Shown here: in pieces, positions 36,153 through 50,425 of the stretch
Position numbering within the stretch: position 1 is the stretch's first letter
How the letters are laid out: every line of letters begins with the position of its first letter
Assembly (NCBI RefSeq): GCF_963662255.1
Contig: NC_085060.1
Span: 5,829,630-5,893,629, forward strand
DNA: 64,000 bases
Source: Cinclus cinclus
Lineage: Eukaryota > Chordata > Aves > Passeriformes > Cinclidae
Direction: 5' to 3'
The notes under the pieces: generated by a model
Databases searched by the model: none
What the model saw: only the letters and a program-made list of their open reading frames with translations
What the model was told of the DNA's origin: nothing
Translations under genes and position numbers: made by a program

Positions 36153-39100
36153 CTAAATTCAATTCCTGGCCAAGCCAAAATCAGTGCCCAAGGTTATCTG
36201 AAAATATTCTAAAGTAGCCTGTCCCCTCAGATTAGTAAAATATGTTGTTATAACAGGAATCATGCAAACAGGTATCCATCAGGATAAACACACTCAAAAG
36301 TAGATGGAGTAGAATCTGTCAAGTGGCTCACTGAACTAATCATGTTCAAGATATTAAATGCTAAAGAAAATAAGTGGTATTTGTGCAAGACTTAAAGGAC
36401 TTCCCAAAAGCACTAAAGCATGTTGTTTTTTCAGCTCACTATTTTGCTGCCACATCAGGCAGCAAAAAGGAAAAGATGCATCACTAACACAAAGGTAGAT
36501 TTCACTCATGTTATGCTCTCAGCAAAGCAAGGGACACAGGATGAAGCAGCAGAAGAAATACATTTAAAATATTTAGTAATCTATTGAAATAATACTGCAC
36601 TACTCTTTCAACAGCAAAAGACCATCAACACAGAAGCAAATTTTCTAGGAAGTACTATTAAAAAAAAAGCTAATCAAAGTTATAGAAGAGAAAAAATGAG
36701 AACTATGACATAGCTCATAAATGTATGGTTCCTGGTTTAGACAAAAGCATGTAATACAGCAAGAGACTGGTCACCTGGGGTAGAGCTGAAACTCCATCAG
36801 GTCATGATGTCAGCAACAGTGACAGCAAAACTTCCTTTATGCCACTCAGAGAGGAGCTGGGATCTGCTTCCCTTGTGAGGTTCCTCTGCCTGTGCCTACA
36901 GCAAACTCTTCTCCACTGAGATCACCTTTTAAGCATGTCACAGCTGGTGGCTCTCACCCTGCCCTCTGGCTGCAGCCCAGCTAGAAATGGTCTAGAACTG
37001 TGGGACCACACACATATCCCTAATCTGCACATTGGCCTCCAAAACTCCACCTCATTACACACTGGTCAGAATCCAGTCACAAATACAAAGCATAATATTT
37101 TTGCAAGCTATCAGCAATGGAGCTATCCTTTTTGTGGAAAGCAAACTAAACAACGCATAGGAAATGCATATATTTTGTAAGAAGCAACATTGCAGGGAAT
37201 GATAAATATGCACCCAACTTGTTCAGGATGAAACAACATTTCACCTACAAAGTGGTAGGTCCTCATCTTCGGAAAGTGACTTTTGATTTACTCAGCCATA
37301 AATTTGAAGTGCAATAGAAGAGTTCAATTTTGTAGACATATCAGCTACAATATGACCAAATAATGTTACTGCACCACAGATAATCTTTCTTTTTTTTCTT
37401 TGCAGTCCAAACACCATATTTTTTATTTTCCTTTTCGATACAGACGGACAGTGATGGATTATTACAAATGTAAGTCTATAGTACACATCCTGTGTGGTAG
37501 CATGCGATAAAGGTTTTTTTTCCTTTTTTCTGTGTATGTGCAGCTCCATGCCCAATTAATTGTGTCAAAATGACAGTACAGTAAGTTTCTACAGCATTAC
37601 CTATGCCGCAAAATCCTCTGGTACAAGTGATTTTTATGCTCTTTGAAATCTTGGGGTTGGTTAAGGGATATGGTGAAAATGCGTGACTGAAAAATGCTTT
37701 CAGAGACTTCTAATCTATTACTTGGATGCTGAGGCACATCTCAGTGGCAGAAATAGGGCATCTGATGCCCTTCAGCTACACACAGAGCTCCTGCCTGAAC
37801 ATATCCATAAGGCTCAGCACTGACTTCCTGAAATTAAAGAGCAAGAAGAATTAATATGGAGTCTGCCTCTTCTGGCTAATGATGTACTAGAGAATTTCTT
37901 TGACTTCAGCTCTCTGTGGACAACTAGCCAGCAGTATAAGTCACTCTGGTTTCATCACAGTGATGTATGTGTGCCTGTGGTGCAGGCAATGAAAATTGAA
38001 AATGCATCTTTCGGCATTGTTCCGCACCTTCCTCACGTACATTTTGGCTTTACGTGTTCTCTGCAGAAGTGAATGCACAGGACAAGATTAATGACACTGT
38101 GACTAAGACTTCACCATTGCCAAACATTCAATGTCAGTAAGATTTGATCAGATTTGATGGGCTTGAAAAGAAAATTAAAATCACCTGCAAACCAGGAGTT
38201 CTGCCTTTCAACCTTTATAACACTATGTCAAGTCTTTGTGTGTAATTTATTTCAGTGCCAACATACTTCAGACACAAACTAAAACTCTACATTAGTAGTA
38301 CTTAGGGATATTAGTACCAGTGTTGAAGCAAGAGCAACTGGAAAATATTTATATTCAGATTCAAATGGTTGTATAAGAGATACTAAACTATAATCAAACC
38401 CTAGCACAGACATTCATTAGCAGTTACATTTTCTTACAGTTTTCTGAAATGCAAGTCATGAAAATCAAAAGCACTTAATTAAGGGCAACATTCAAACAAG
38501 GGCTTTTATTTACATCTAGTCAACATTTCTGACATACATAATTGCAGACCTTAATAAATATGATTTGATTTATTAAAGATGCATAAAATAAGCGTGATGG
38601 ATATCATTCTGGTTCCATTTGTTTCTAGAGAAGAAAATGTATTAAAAATCAATTAGGGAAGGGAGTAATTGGTATAGGGAGTCAATAAAGAGATGCATTA
38701 ATAGAGAACTACTAATTAAAAAGAATATTCTTTTTTATTCAGTTCCTTAATTATTAAATTTTTCATAATTACTACTGTCATATTTTAATTAAATGCATTT
38801 GTACATTTGTAAATATTTCACAAATTCTGAAAATAATAATACATCGCAGTAATTTGAATTACCTGGGTTTTGCTATGCTTTAACTCTGTTTTCTCTGGAT
38901 ATACTGTTTATTTTCTTCTTTTTCCACCATCTGCCATAGCATTTTTAAAAAGGAACACAATGAAAGGTAACGAGTGGACAGAAACACATTTCACTGGGGC
39001 TTTAGACAAACACCTCAGGAAAAGTTTTTAATTAAACAGAAACTCCAGATGTCTCCATTTTGACCAGAAAAGCCTTGTTTGGCCTCAACCTTGAAGGGCA

Positions 39101-39828
39101 GCACCTGGGCTGGGCTCCACTCACAAACGCTGTCTGCACCCAGCAATTCCTGCTGCCTAACAAGCTCCTGGGCTTTAATCAACAGCCTTGGAGGCTTATA
39201 TTCCTTCTCTGAATCACAACCCAAGTGGAACAACATTTTTGTTATTTAAACTTCCAAGAAAAGTTATCAACCCAAACTGAGTCTAAGATGCAAAATTATT
39301 GTGACCCCAGTGTCTTGGGGATCTATAAACAGTGAGCTACAAGCCACTGATTCTTTTTTGATTCATGTAAAAACTAAATTAAAAAAAAAAAAACATAACA
39401 GCTACACTTTTTTATATACAAGCTACTAGACCCTTGTTGACAAAACCAGTAATAGAACATTTTTTACTTTCATGCTCTAAGAGGCCAAAAGCTCAATGGA
39501 TCTGAAGGATTAGCAAGAAAATCTTCCTCAGATATGCATGAAACACATTGGAGATGTGAAAAAGAGGTAGCACCTGAACAAGCTATTTGATTTCAGGTGA
39601 GAGGACAATACATTATCATCCCTTCTCTTTTCCCACCTTCATTTTCCTAAGGCATCACTGAATTTTCATCAGGCTAGGATCTACATATCTACAAACTATA
39701 TCCCTCTGCTACCTATGGAAGCCCCAGCACTGGGAGATGTGTTATAGAAACTACTGTTCTTAAATACACAAAAGTAAAAAAAAATAAAATTCCCAAAACC
39801 AAGCCAACGGCTTTTTTTCTTCAATGAT

Positions 39829-39870
39829 TAAACAAAACAAAACAAAACAAACAAACAAACAAAAACCAAA
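39829..39870. repeat. (A3-4C)n tract
   Basis: AAAAC units pass into AAAC units. Same class as the tract at 18.2 kb. Confidence 0.92.
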
Positions 39871-40186
39871 CCACAATACTTTATTTCTAAGAAACATATC
39901 AATACACAAAAGCAGATTGGTTTCCAGTAAGGAAACACTATTTTTACAAAGCAATTTTTCAGAGATTTGTATAAGTTGTTTCTTTAAATTCATTCTCTCT
40001 GGCCAAGTTTGACAAATTCCTTGATGTGCTTATTTTTCAACTGTATGTTCATTGAATGTTGAGGTCAACTCTTGGAGGAATGAATAACCTTGAGCAGGTT
40101 TCACTGCTGTCAAATAGCACATTAGATGGAGTTTCTAAATTCCTGTGATTATCCAGGAACTGTAGCTCCAATTAACTCTTTCTCCT

Positions 40187-40187
<1 letters not shown>

Positions 40188-40219
<32 letters not shown>

Positions 40220-40223
40220 AAAT
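40188..40223. repeat. Poly-A followed by (AAAAG)n
   Basis: A run of 17 A's is followed by three AAAAG-type units and a further A-run, then a G-run. It is a simple repeat with no retroposon body recognised upstream. Confidence 0.9.
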
Positions 40224-40912
40224 AGGGGGAGGTTGGGAACCAAATTTGTTCAAACTCACAAATTTCTGTGCAGAAAAGGGAAATTAAGGAAACCAGAACA
40301 ACTCTGGGGTATTTTAATTATTTTTTATCTTGAAGTTGGAAATGCTGAGTCACTTCTATAGATCTGTGGCAGCAAACAGAAGACATGCTTATGGGTTTCA
40401 CAAGGAAGACACGAGACTCTGGGAGTTTTATACTGACAGATGCTGAAGCACCTCATTTTACTCATGTTAGTCCTGAAACCGGGAAGGGACAAGTTGTGAC
40501 AGAAATGGTGGCTACAGACAGCTACAGCCATCTGAGCTTACATCCAGAGGCAGTCTAATCACAAAGGTTTGGAATGGTCCCAAAGGTAATAATCATTTGA
40601 CAGGAACCAAAACTTCTTAATTTAGGCTTGGTACCAAGTTCATTTGGCTTAATTTTTTCTGGTCCTGGTCAGAAAACACCGTGCAGCACTGTTTTATGTG
40701 AATTTACATTAATCTGGATCTCACCTAGCCTGAGCATCTGTGCACAGAGCTAATTTTCATGGCACACCAGTCTGTTGATTCCTTACTGGAAGCACACAGG
40801 AACTGGAAAAGTGGTTAAGAAAAGCAAAGGATCAAGCAATTTTAAGCACAAAACAGCATTGCTCTGTCAGAGGCCTGCAGAATCACACTAAAATATAGTG
40901 CTGTCGTTTTTT

Positions 40913-40928
40913 GGACATGTACATGTCC
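40913..40928. promoter_or_regulatory. Perfect 16-bp palindrome GGACATGTACATGTCC
   Basis: The sequence is its own reverse complement with no spacer. Each half contains CATG in a GGACATGT context, like half-sites for p53-family factors (RRRCWWGYYY), but the two halves overlap rather than lying side by side as in a canonical 20-bp element. The palindrome is read directly; any protein binding is inference. Confidence 0.35.
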
Positions 40929-43900
40929 TACTTTCTTCTTAAACCTATAAGCAGCCTGAGTTCTGGCACGAGCTTTGAAGAGGACAGAATCTCAAAAACT
41001 ATTTCAAGCATTTTACAAAATGAGAGCATTTTATAGGATGTTCTCCAGAGGAACTCCTTAACTCTGACACATCTGCAGTACTATTTTAAATTCTTAGTGA
41101 GATGTTTGGTCTGACTAAGCATAGTGTGGAAGACAAGACACCTGTACAGGTCTCTGTGAGAGGATGGTGTTTGTGCTACTCTTTTGTAATTATTATTTCT
41201 TCTCATTATTTTTACTGTTGCTTATTTTTAATAGCATTTTAGTATTTTTCCAGGAGAGTAGAAGATATCACCTAGATAGGAGTTTCTCAGTGTATTAATA
41301 ACTATATCTCTGAAAATACAGAGTTCTTTGATCTAACTCAAGCTAGCCAAAGAAATAAGAGAAACACATTGATACTGAGCTATTCTGAAGCTTGGGGGAA
41401 ATGAAACAGATATAAATCAAAGAGCAAACATTGGCCTCTGTGATTCTGGCTTCTTCTGCAGGAGTCTCTCTCATGCATTATCACCAAAATTCATGTTTGA
41501 GGTAAATGCTCTACATTTACTTGTAATTTTCCAATTAAACAAAATTGGTAAAAATAGCAGTAAGTACTGATCAATAATATAACTATATCTGACTATTGCA
41601 CAGCACTTAACTGCTCATTCCTCCTCACCTCATCCCCCTCTCACCAGGGGACTTCTTAGAGGAGCCTGGGTCACAAGACTAGTTCATGATACTAGTGATC
41701 CAGATACTGAAATTATAAAACTGTAATTTAAAAATATAAAGCAAATCATTTAAAAGAAAAAATCTTTGGTTTAGACACCTCTGAATAAAGTGTATAATAA
41801 ATTTGGAGCTAATTTGAAATACTGAAATGGAAGTGATAACTCCATGTCTGATGATATTCGGGAATTTGGTTCTTTGCCCTAGACTACCAAGAGAACCAGG
41901 TGTGAAGTAGACATTGGCAAAATTAGTTTGAAAATTCCTCTGTCACAATAATGCTATCCAGAGATAATATTTTAATAGGCATATCAACTAAAGGTATCTA
42001 AATAGCTTAAGCTAAGGTCTGCTAATTTAGGAAAAGGATTAAATATTGCCAACTGTTCTAGGAAAGGTCTAGACTTTACAATGATCATGGCTCTTCAGTC
42101 TTATTTTATCCTTCGGAAGAATCATTCAACCATAATAAGGAAAAAGTAACAGTTGGAACAAACCAGGCATAAGGAAGTAAAGCTCTATGGGTAAGACACT
42201 GCAAAAAAGCACCACTAGAAGAAACATCATCATATTTCATAAGTTTTCATGAATATTCAGTACAGTAAGAAATTCAGTAAGGAATTACTCAGTGGTGCTC
42301 TGGGAATAGCAGAAATAGTTCTGTAAGTATTCCAGGAGAAGAACAATTTGGCATGCATTATGTAAAAGAAACTTCAAGTAATTTTTCAGTCTGAAAGTAC
42401 TGGCAGATTTCCAAGGATCAAATATTTGGGTAAAATCATGTGCCTAGGGACTGATCAAGGGCATATTTTTAATGATAAAATCTGACCATTGTGAAGATTA
42501 ATTATTATAGGCCAAAAAAAAAAAAAATAGAAATGCAAGTACTCCCAGGCTGTGAATAAAGTTACAGATTTATCTGCTTACGCAAAGGACAATTATTCTT
42601 ACATTTCTGGACATTAAGTTAGGAAAAATATTGGTTTATACTTGCAAGGAGATAAAATAAGAACTGTGATGCAGGCTGTATAATTATAATGTTTTTTGAC
42701 ACATATGACTACACTGCATTTTGAGAGCTGTTAGTGACAGAATTAACATCATGATGTGTTCTCCTTAGAGAGTCTGGCTTTCTAGTTTGTAAGAAAGAAT
42801 ACAATGGCATTAAGACATACATCTTCTTAATGAGAAAAGGAAAACATTTCTACCATTATGCCATAAATATAACTTCATCATTTTTAACCTCCAAAAGCTT
42901 CTAGTAAATCAGTTAATGGCCACTTTTTTTAGGAAATAGTGAAACAAATTAAATTATACTGACTTTTTCTAGCTAGAATGATCCTAGTACCCAAATAATT
43001 TAATTTTACCATTTTTCTTCAAGGAAAAAAGAAAACAACCAACAAAAAAGGCATAATATTTGACTCACTCTAGAATGTAAAGGATTTAATCTTGCTTCCC
43101 TTCAGTTCTCAGCAGGTATAAAAATAACACTAAATACATTCTAAATCTTGAAACTTATCTGTACTGTAAAGAATCAATTTCCAGGCAAAACAGTCTCAAT
43201 AAATTATCCCTGACAGACTCCTCTGACAGTGTACACTGAGCAGCTCTTAACAGAAAGATTTAGCCAAATGGGGATCCTTCCATACAGGGAAAAGGAGATG
43301 GAACTGGACCCTTGAAAAAAATTAAGCCTGGCACCTGTGGTAATCATAAAAGGTCACAGGACGAACGACACAATTAAATCAGAAGTGAGGTTGTATTGTA
43401 CATGAGATTAAAGTTATCTTGATGTTGTAATAGAAGCTGCTGTGCAGCACCAGGCCAGCTGTGAGAGTTTCCAATAGGGCAGAGCATGGCAATGACAATG
43501 TCTTGGATGTGTGGGCATGACCACCGTATGTATGAGCAACTGATTGCATGTGGAGCTAAAAAAAAATTATTTGGTATAGGATTGTGCCTTTCCTGAGGTT
43601 AAAATAGGTGTGTGCTATCACAAGCCCTCCAGTTCCTGCCTCTCATGCTTTGTAAATACAGACCTAACTAAAATACAACCTGCAGGTAAATGATCAGATT
43701 TGCCACCTTGTGTTTGTGACATCCTGCACTACAATGGCACCTGCAGTGAGGACACCACAGAAAGGTGGATATGATGTGGAGGAGCATCAGCCCACAGGTG
43801 TCCCCATGTCCTGGTTGGTCACTGTGTCTCCAGGAGGGAATGGCTGGACACAAATTGTTTTGATGACAAAGTGCTAGAATTTGTATGAGCCAAACCTACA

Positions 43901-46900
43901 AAAAGGTTGAGATCAAAGTTTTGCCTTTAAAGGGACTCATGATTATATTTTTTTTAATTTGAGGACACTTGTTTATGTTTTTCTATTTCTTTTACTTTTT
44001 TTTTTTTTGTCATGTCCATTGGAACTCAGCATACCAGAGCTAGGTATAAATAGGGAGTGTCAGCCCTTTAAAATCTGGCAGCCTTGACACCTGGGAAAAG
44101 CATTTGGAATTGCAATTCCACAGATTTGCAATACCGACAGATAAAAATGGGGAAAAGAAGCGTCAGCAATGTAGATATTTACTACTTAAGGGGGCAGATG
44201 GCAGAAATTACCTATGTTCTGATATAGTGGCAGCCCAAGAGACCAGCTCCTTCTCCTAGCAAAATTCAATATCATAGGCAAGGTGAAAAACATGGTAATT
44301 TTGACCAAAAAAGTGATAGATTAATTTTATTAATTTTTAAGATGTTTTGGACACACCAAGATTTATCACAAACAACTTCCCAGCGCTGCCAAAGAGTGCA
44401 AGAAGCACTCTGTGTTTTGTGACGGTTTTCTGGACTCAGAAAGGAGATTAAGATTCTACCAGAATGAAATATATTCATCTCTTAAACCAAAATGCCATTT
44501 TTTTCTTTTTTCAGTTTGAAAAGAAACCTTCCTTTTCAGTTAAGTTTTCCACTTGTTGTTTTGCTTTTCAAATAGTTAGGAAAACTATATTTTAGGTGGA
44601 ACCCTTTGGTCTTGGTTCCTCATCATTTCATCCTCATTTCAAATTACATGGCATTTAGACATGCTTGGTAGACAGATATCTGTTATTTGTATAGTTCTGT
44701 TGAGACAGAGGGGTCCAAAACTAGGCCACAGTATATTGTTCATACAATTAATAGTTACTATGTTTCCCATGAGGGTCTATGCTTCGATCTATAAACTTCA
44801 TTTAATGATAAATTAACATGAAAATTAAGACAGGTCTTAGCTACTGGGATATCACAGTAGTTCTCTCCTAGCCATAACTATTGAAAAGAAAACTGTGACA
44901 TTAAGAAAATCAAAGTAGAGAAGAAAAAGAATGCCAGTCCTCAAAGTAAACTGTGCTTCTCTAATATAATGCATTACTCATGGGGCATTTGTAATCAAAG
45001 AATAACAATGCCAAAGAAAATTACTACATATGTGAATATATGATGCTGAAAAGAAGACTGATTGATAAGAACAATATTGAGACTTAAAATTACTTATTCA
45101 CAATCAGTAACTTTTAGTCTGTAATCTGCCTGCACTACCAAATGCATATGAAAAAAAAAAAAAGAAATCAAAATTGCACTAGTTCATTCACAGGAGATAC
45201 ACCTGAGAATCAAAACACGATGGCAAAAGTTTCAGGGCACATTTTTAAAATGTTAAATAGATAAAAATTAAAGTATCAGAAGACCAGACAAAGCCATTTC
45301 CACAAGAACTGAACTTTTGAACATTTGAACTTTTTGTGACAGTGGTCTGCTTTCAGATGTGTGAAAAGTTCTCCCTCTGCCAGCAACTATTCTCCTCTGA
45401 ATTTCTAATGCTTCACTGGTGGTAGAAGGTCAAATACTCACACTGGGGCACCAGAGAACTGTAGCTTGTCCCTTCAACCTTTTCCCCAAAGTTTTTGGTC
45501 ACACCAGAACCTTCTGTAACTACTTTTCACCATCCTGTAATAAGTAAGTAACAACAGTTACCTCCCTTTGAAGATATTTCCCAAGTGGAAAACAGAGAGA
45601 TATAACACTGATGAGTGTCATCAACAGCAATACAGTTTAAAGTTCTATTTATTGTACTAATAAATTTACGAATTTCAAATCCAATCATTTTATTCAAAAT
45701 ATAAAACCTATAGACGCCTGCAAGAACTTCTTTCTGCTGAGAATTACAATTGTGACAGACAGGTCAACATCACCTTTTTTTTCTAGAAAGTGACCTTTTT
45801 CAGCAAGCTGCCTCAGAGGTTGAAGGACTTTGAGTTCAGTGTCACAACAGAGTTTCCTAAATGCAGGAGATGCTCTCAACAATACCTGGGAGAACCAACA
45901 GTGAGGTAGAAAGACCCATCTGCACACTCTTTGGTCACACTGAACATGAGTAGTCACATCCTGCAACTGCTGCCCCTCTATGCATCAGATTCGTCTTCTC
46001 TATCACAAAAATAGACAAAAAATTCAACCCAGGAGTAAATCATAAAGTGTGTGGGATTTGTGACAGCCAGAACCAGCTTGTTTAAGGACCAAAAATTAGT
46101 GTATTGTCTGTGGCGCTTTCTGGAAGAAGCATTCATAGTTGTCAATCACTTCTGATTGTCTTAACAAACCAAATGTATTTGAGCTTGGAAACTAAAACAT
46201 TTAAGCAAATCAGAAATGGAAGTGCTATTCAAAGCAATAAAACACCACGACTAATGTGTCCTTTGCAAAGAACATCACCTTCAGAAAAGGCAAAAAAGGA
46301 ATCAGAAATACACTAATTGATTTTATGATCATTATTTTACGCAGAAGGACACAAGGGTCCTTTGAAACTGAAAATTATTTCAATCAAGCTATTATTACCT
46401 CTTTTCATCCTAAATCAATTTCCTCCTTAGGCTTTAGCTGAACTCAGTGAGGTAATAAATGCCAGACCTGTAAATTCAACAGAAGAGAAAGTTCATAAAC
46501 ATTTGTTCCTTAAAAAGATTTATTACAAGTGTTGGCATTTTTTCCCTGCAAGCATGATGACAGATGTGCCAGGGTTCATAGCTGTACCTGACAGAGGGGG
46601 ACAATGTAAAACACAAGAAACAATGCCCTTTTAGATAAAAGGCAAAGAGCCAAGCTTTACCTCTTGTAAAATAATTCCATCTCATGTACAAAGACAACTA
46701 CAATTTACTTTGTTATTGTATTAAAAGGTTGATTAAAGTACTGAATGGTATCCACTTTCCCCAGGAAAAAAAAGCACAGCAGATTGACAGATCCTGGATT
46801 CTAACAGAAGCCTCTAGAGCAATGTGACAATCCAGACAGGCCACCTTCATACTCAGTGTACAATAATTTCTCTTGAGGTAAATCAGTATAATTTGGAGGT

Positions 46901-46912
46901 TTTGTTTACCTT

Positions 46913-47055
46913 AAAAAAAAACCCAAAAAACAAACAAACAGAAAACAAACAAACAAAAAACCCTAAAAAAACCCAAAAACCGACCAGAAAAAAAAAAACA
47001 AAACAAAAAAACCCAAAAAACAAACACACACCCCAAAACCAACCAACCAAAAGAA
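46913..47055. repeat. Long A/C low-complexity tract
   Basis: About 140 bases of A with C, CC, CCC and CCCC interruptions and almost no G or T on the plus strand. The complementary strand therefore carries several GGG runs separated by T-runs. Frames crossing it (Lys/Asn/Pro-rich on plus, Phe/Gly/Val-rich on minus) are artefacts. Confidence 0.93.
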
Positions 47056-50000
47056 AAATTCCATACAAAACCACTTTCTATTGACCAGGAAAAACACTTT
47101 TTTATCTAATTGAAACTGAAGATGTAACAGGCACCAGTATGCAGAACAGAACCCATGGCAGGTCCCCACTAGCACATTTATAATCTGCAGGCACAGTTTG
47201 AAATGACCTTGTTTATAACCATAGCTGCCTTTCTAGCAGAAGACTTTAGAGTTCGGCTGGTTTCCTTGGCAACTATTAGTAATGCAAGAAGGATACAACA
47301 GGGAAAAAAATACATAAAAATACATTTTACCCAATCTTGTTCCCAGTAACTGTTAATTCCCCTCCCATATCAAAGGGAATTTTACAAAAGAGTTTATCCT
47401 CCTGCATCAAGAGTGGCAAGAGACAAAGACAAAACTTTACCACAGAAAAAGGCCATTTCATACCTCTTCAACCATCACATCTGATACTGCCTAGACTAGT
47501 ACAAAACAAATATTAACCTTTCCAAGAAGTTTTCAGCTTTTTATCTGTGTAGGTAAGCACTGTTGTGTTTCTGGGGAGATCAAGGCAGGGAGTTTTAGCA
47601 AAATGCAGATACTGCTCTGTGTTCAGCTCTCAACCTCCTTGTCACCATCCTCATCTCCTGCTCTGGAGCACATGGCACTTCAGCCGTGGGGAGCAAAAGG
47701 CACGCTCTACAAGAGGCAGGTCAGCCAAATTCAGCAGGACTAAGGTGGTGACTTCTCTGTTTATTCTTCCTCATTATTATTATTATTCTTACACCAACTG
47801 AATTTCGTTTCTGCAGAAGAGTCACACTGATATTTTCTTTTCCCCCAGTGCTGGATCCCACAGCCTGCCTTGGCTGCTTGTACAGATTTACCTTCTCAAC
47901 AAGGACACCACACTAAAAAGGGAAATGACTGCTGAGTTATGAAATCTATGTGGGTTTATCCTCTGTTTGGTGGAGTCAGCATTTACATGGACAAGTAATA
48001 CTTGGTCACACTGTAAAGCTTTCACCAGACCTCAGAAAGGAGCAGAATGCCTTGAAACTTAAAGATGAAAGGAAACATTATGTGACAACCACAGCTGAGT
48101 AAAGCAGGGCAAATCCACCCCCCAAAAATAAACAAATTAATAAATAGCATCAAGAATTGGCAGAGAGTAGGAGGAAAGAGTTAAAGATAACAAAGAAAGT
48201 GAAGATTAAGTGAGTCTCTTGCATAAAATGCTTTTTTAGCCCTTTACTGACAGATCTGGAGAGGGAAAAATGCTCGTTTTATTTCTGAAAGATTGTGTCT
48301 ATAGCAAAATGAAAGGAACAGAACATGGAGCCACAGCGCACTTTCAAATAGAGAACAAAGGTAGCAGTAACATACAAAGTTCATTAGGTTTTTGTGGAAA
48401 TAATTTACATTCTCTATACAATTTTTCATCTATAAACTAGACATTTATATTTCAATAGTTCCTCTATATTTTGAAAAATATTTTCATATCTTTGCGGGAT
48501 ACGTGGACAATTATGAAATCATTTTTCAGAGAACAAAAACCAAATGAAGACTCTAACCTATTGAAAACCTTGAGTCTTCACCTACAGATACTGCTTGTGC
48601 AAGCCCATCCCATTAACATTTTAACTCCAGACTAATTGAGTCAAGCCAAATGTAGTCAACAATAGCAGAATACACTCAGTCTTTCTAGGTATTTCTAGTG
48701 AATCAGATGCATGAAGCCTGGAATATTATTGGCAATCTTCAGTAAAATGCACCATGGAAAACTGTATGGCTTACTGATATCACAGAGCAGTTACAGTTTT
48801 CACAATGGAGGTCCAGAGGGAGAATAAAATTCCTTAATGAACATGGAGAGTATGAAAGGTGAAGTGGGAAGAAACAAACTGTACCAAAATGACCTTCCCT
48901 GTGCCGAGTCCAGTGACAAACAGATCCTGAAGGCACATGTGCCACTCTCAGAAAAGATATTTGCTTTGTCTCTACTCTTAACTTGGGACCTGCAGCTGTG
49001 CTCACACATCTACAGTGCAGCCAGTACAGGCTAGCACAGAGAGGTCTGAGCCAGGCAAGCCCTGTTTGCTGCAGGATAAATGAAAGAGTGAGGTGCTAAT
49101 GAGCACAGCCAGCACAAGCAAACTGCTTGCAGCTTCTGGCCCCTTGTTGGACACCCCTCTGTGCCAGGTAGAAGTTCCAGCTGTAAGGTTTAACTCTTCA
49201 CCCAGCACCAAACTATGCTATACAGGCCTGGGAACTTCTATACAGGACTATGTAGAAATTAACAGATGTTCTGCTGTTTGTTATTTTTCACAAAATGATC
49301 CATCACTGGCAACGAAGGGCCCATGAAATACTCTCATCTTTCACCATCCTGGTTTTGAAACAATGTCTGGCATAAATGTTCACTGACAACCTTAAAACAG
49401 AGTCTGAGTGTCTGAAAGCCAAATAAAGACAGTAACCAGGGGTTGTACAAAGCCATCAATCATTCAATCCAGAGTATTTGAATATTTGTAATGAATTTGT
49501 ATTGTAACACCTGTAAATGCAGCCCTTTACAGAAGGAGCAGAGTGTAAATTCCCAACACATATTTTGGAACTTTACTGGGGTGCAAATAGTGTTGAATAG
49601 CTTCAGTAACTCTGCTGTCATCTCAGGGCACAGTCAGTCCTGTATCTCTAGGGAGCACACACAGAAGATAATCATCCATGACTCGTTCCTCTAACTAGAT
49701 CCTCCAGTGTTAAACAACATGGGTTGTTTTAAACAGCAAGGGCTGTGCCTCATGAAGACAGATTTAGGGTAATTCCCACCATCTTAACCCATCAAGTAGA
49801 AATGACTGTTCCAGATTGGATTTCATCTTTAGCTCTCACTCAGAAGTGCTGCCCTCCTAATAGATGTAATTTGCAGGTCAAAAGTGATGACAGGTACAGT
49901 TTTGTGGACTTTAACTGCAACAGGTTTGGGTTTCTGGCTACACGCATCCAGATGTCCAACTGACAATCTCAATTTAAAAACAATTGTGATTTTAAAAAGG

Positions 50001-50360
50001 AACTAAGCCACAAAAACTTGCTAAGCAATTTGGTATTATCCACATAATTTCCCTGGCAGGGAAATGTGGCAATGTTATCCAAGAGTGGAAGGATCCCCAT
50101 TTTGATGAGCTAAGATTATTAACTAATGCTCCCTGATGAATTTTCATTGAATGACAACACTTCCATGGTCTGATCTCCACATGTGCCTCTCTTCTTTGGC
50201 TGTTGTGGCTTATGCAGAAAATTTAGGGCAGAACCAAGGACTTACACATCAATTCCTCAATCACCCTCCTCTGCTCTTGAAACTGCACACAGAGAAGGGC
50301 AGTTCAGTCTATCTCTCTCCATTTATTTGGGGAAGCACACTTTTAATCAACCTCACTCGG
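47056..50360. other. Gene-free DNA, 47.1-50.4 kb
   Basis: No supportable gene. A short (TTA)n lies near 47767-47785. Around 48.8-49.3 kb several short frames overlap on both strands, which argues for chance openness of slightly G+C-richer DNA rather than coding. Confidence 0.6.
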
Positions 50361-50425
50361 TCATAAAATCAGAGATTTATTTAGATTGGAAAAAAGCTTG
50401 AAATCATTGAGTACAACTGAAAAAT
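50361..50425 (-). mobile_element. CR1 LINE 3'-end fragment
   Basis: The order TCATAAAATCAGAG, ATTTAGATTGGAAAA, GCTTGAAATCATTGAGT and ACAACTG follows the reverse complement of the avian CR1 3' terminus, whose usual pattern is CATAGAATCATAGA, then TTAGGTTGGAAAAGACC, AAGATCAT and GAGTCCAACC. It is more diverged than the fragment at 3978, so it is probably older, and has the same minus orientation. Only the terminal 60 or so bases are recognisable. Confidence 0.8.

Larger units (their letters stand above)
33483..46912. other. Gene-free DNA, 33.5-46.9 kb
   Basis: The largest uninterrupted gene-free stretch here. No transposon is confidently recognised. It contains nested AT repeats (35417-35482), a (AT)28 microsatellite (36095-36150), a TAATTA-rich segment (38640-38870), A-rich tracts (39829-39870 and 40188-40223) and a perfect palindrome (40913-40928). 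Open frames are under 95 codons. Confidence 0.6.

Noticed and set aside
44700..44740. Possible CR1-like words around GGGTCCAAAACTAGG
   Set aside because: Too short and diverged to separate from chance, with no neighbouring CR1 landmarks.
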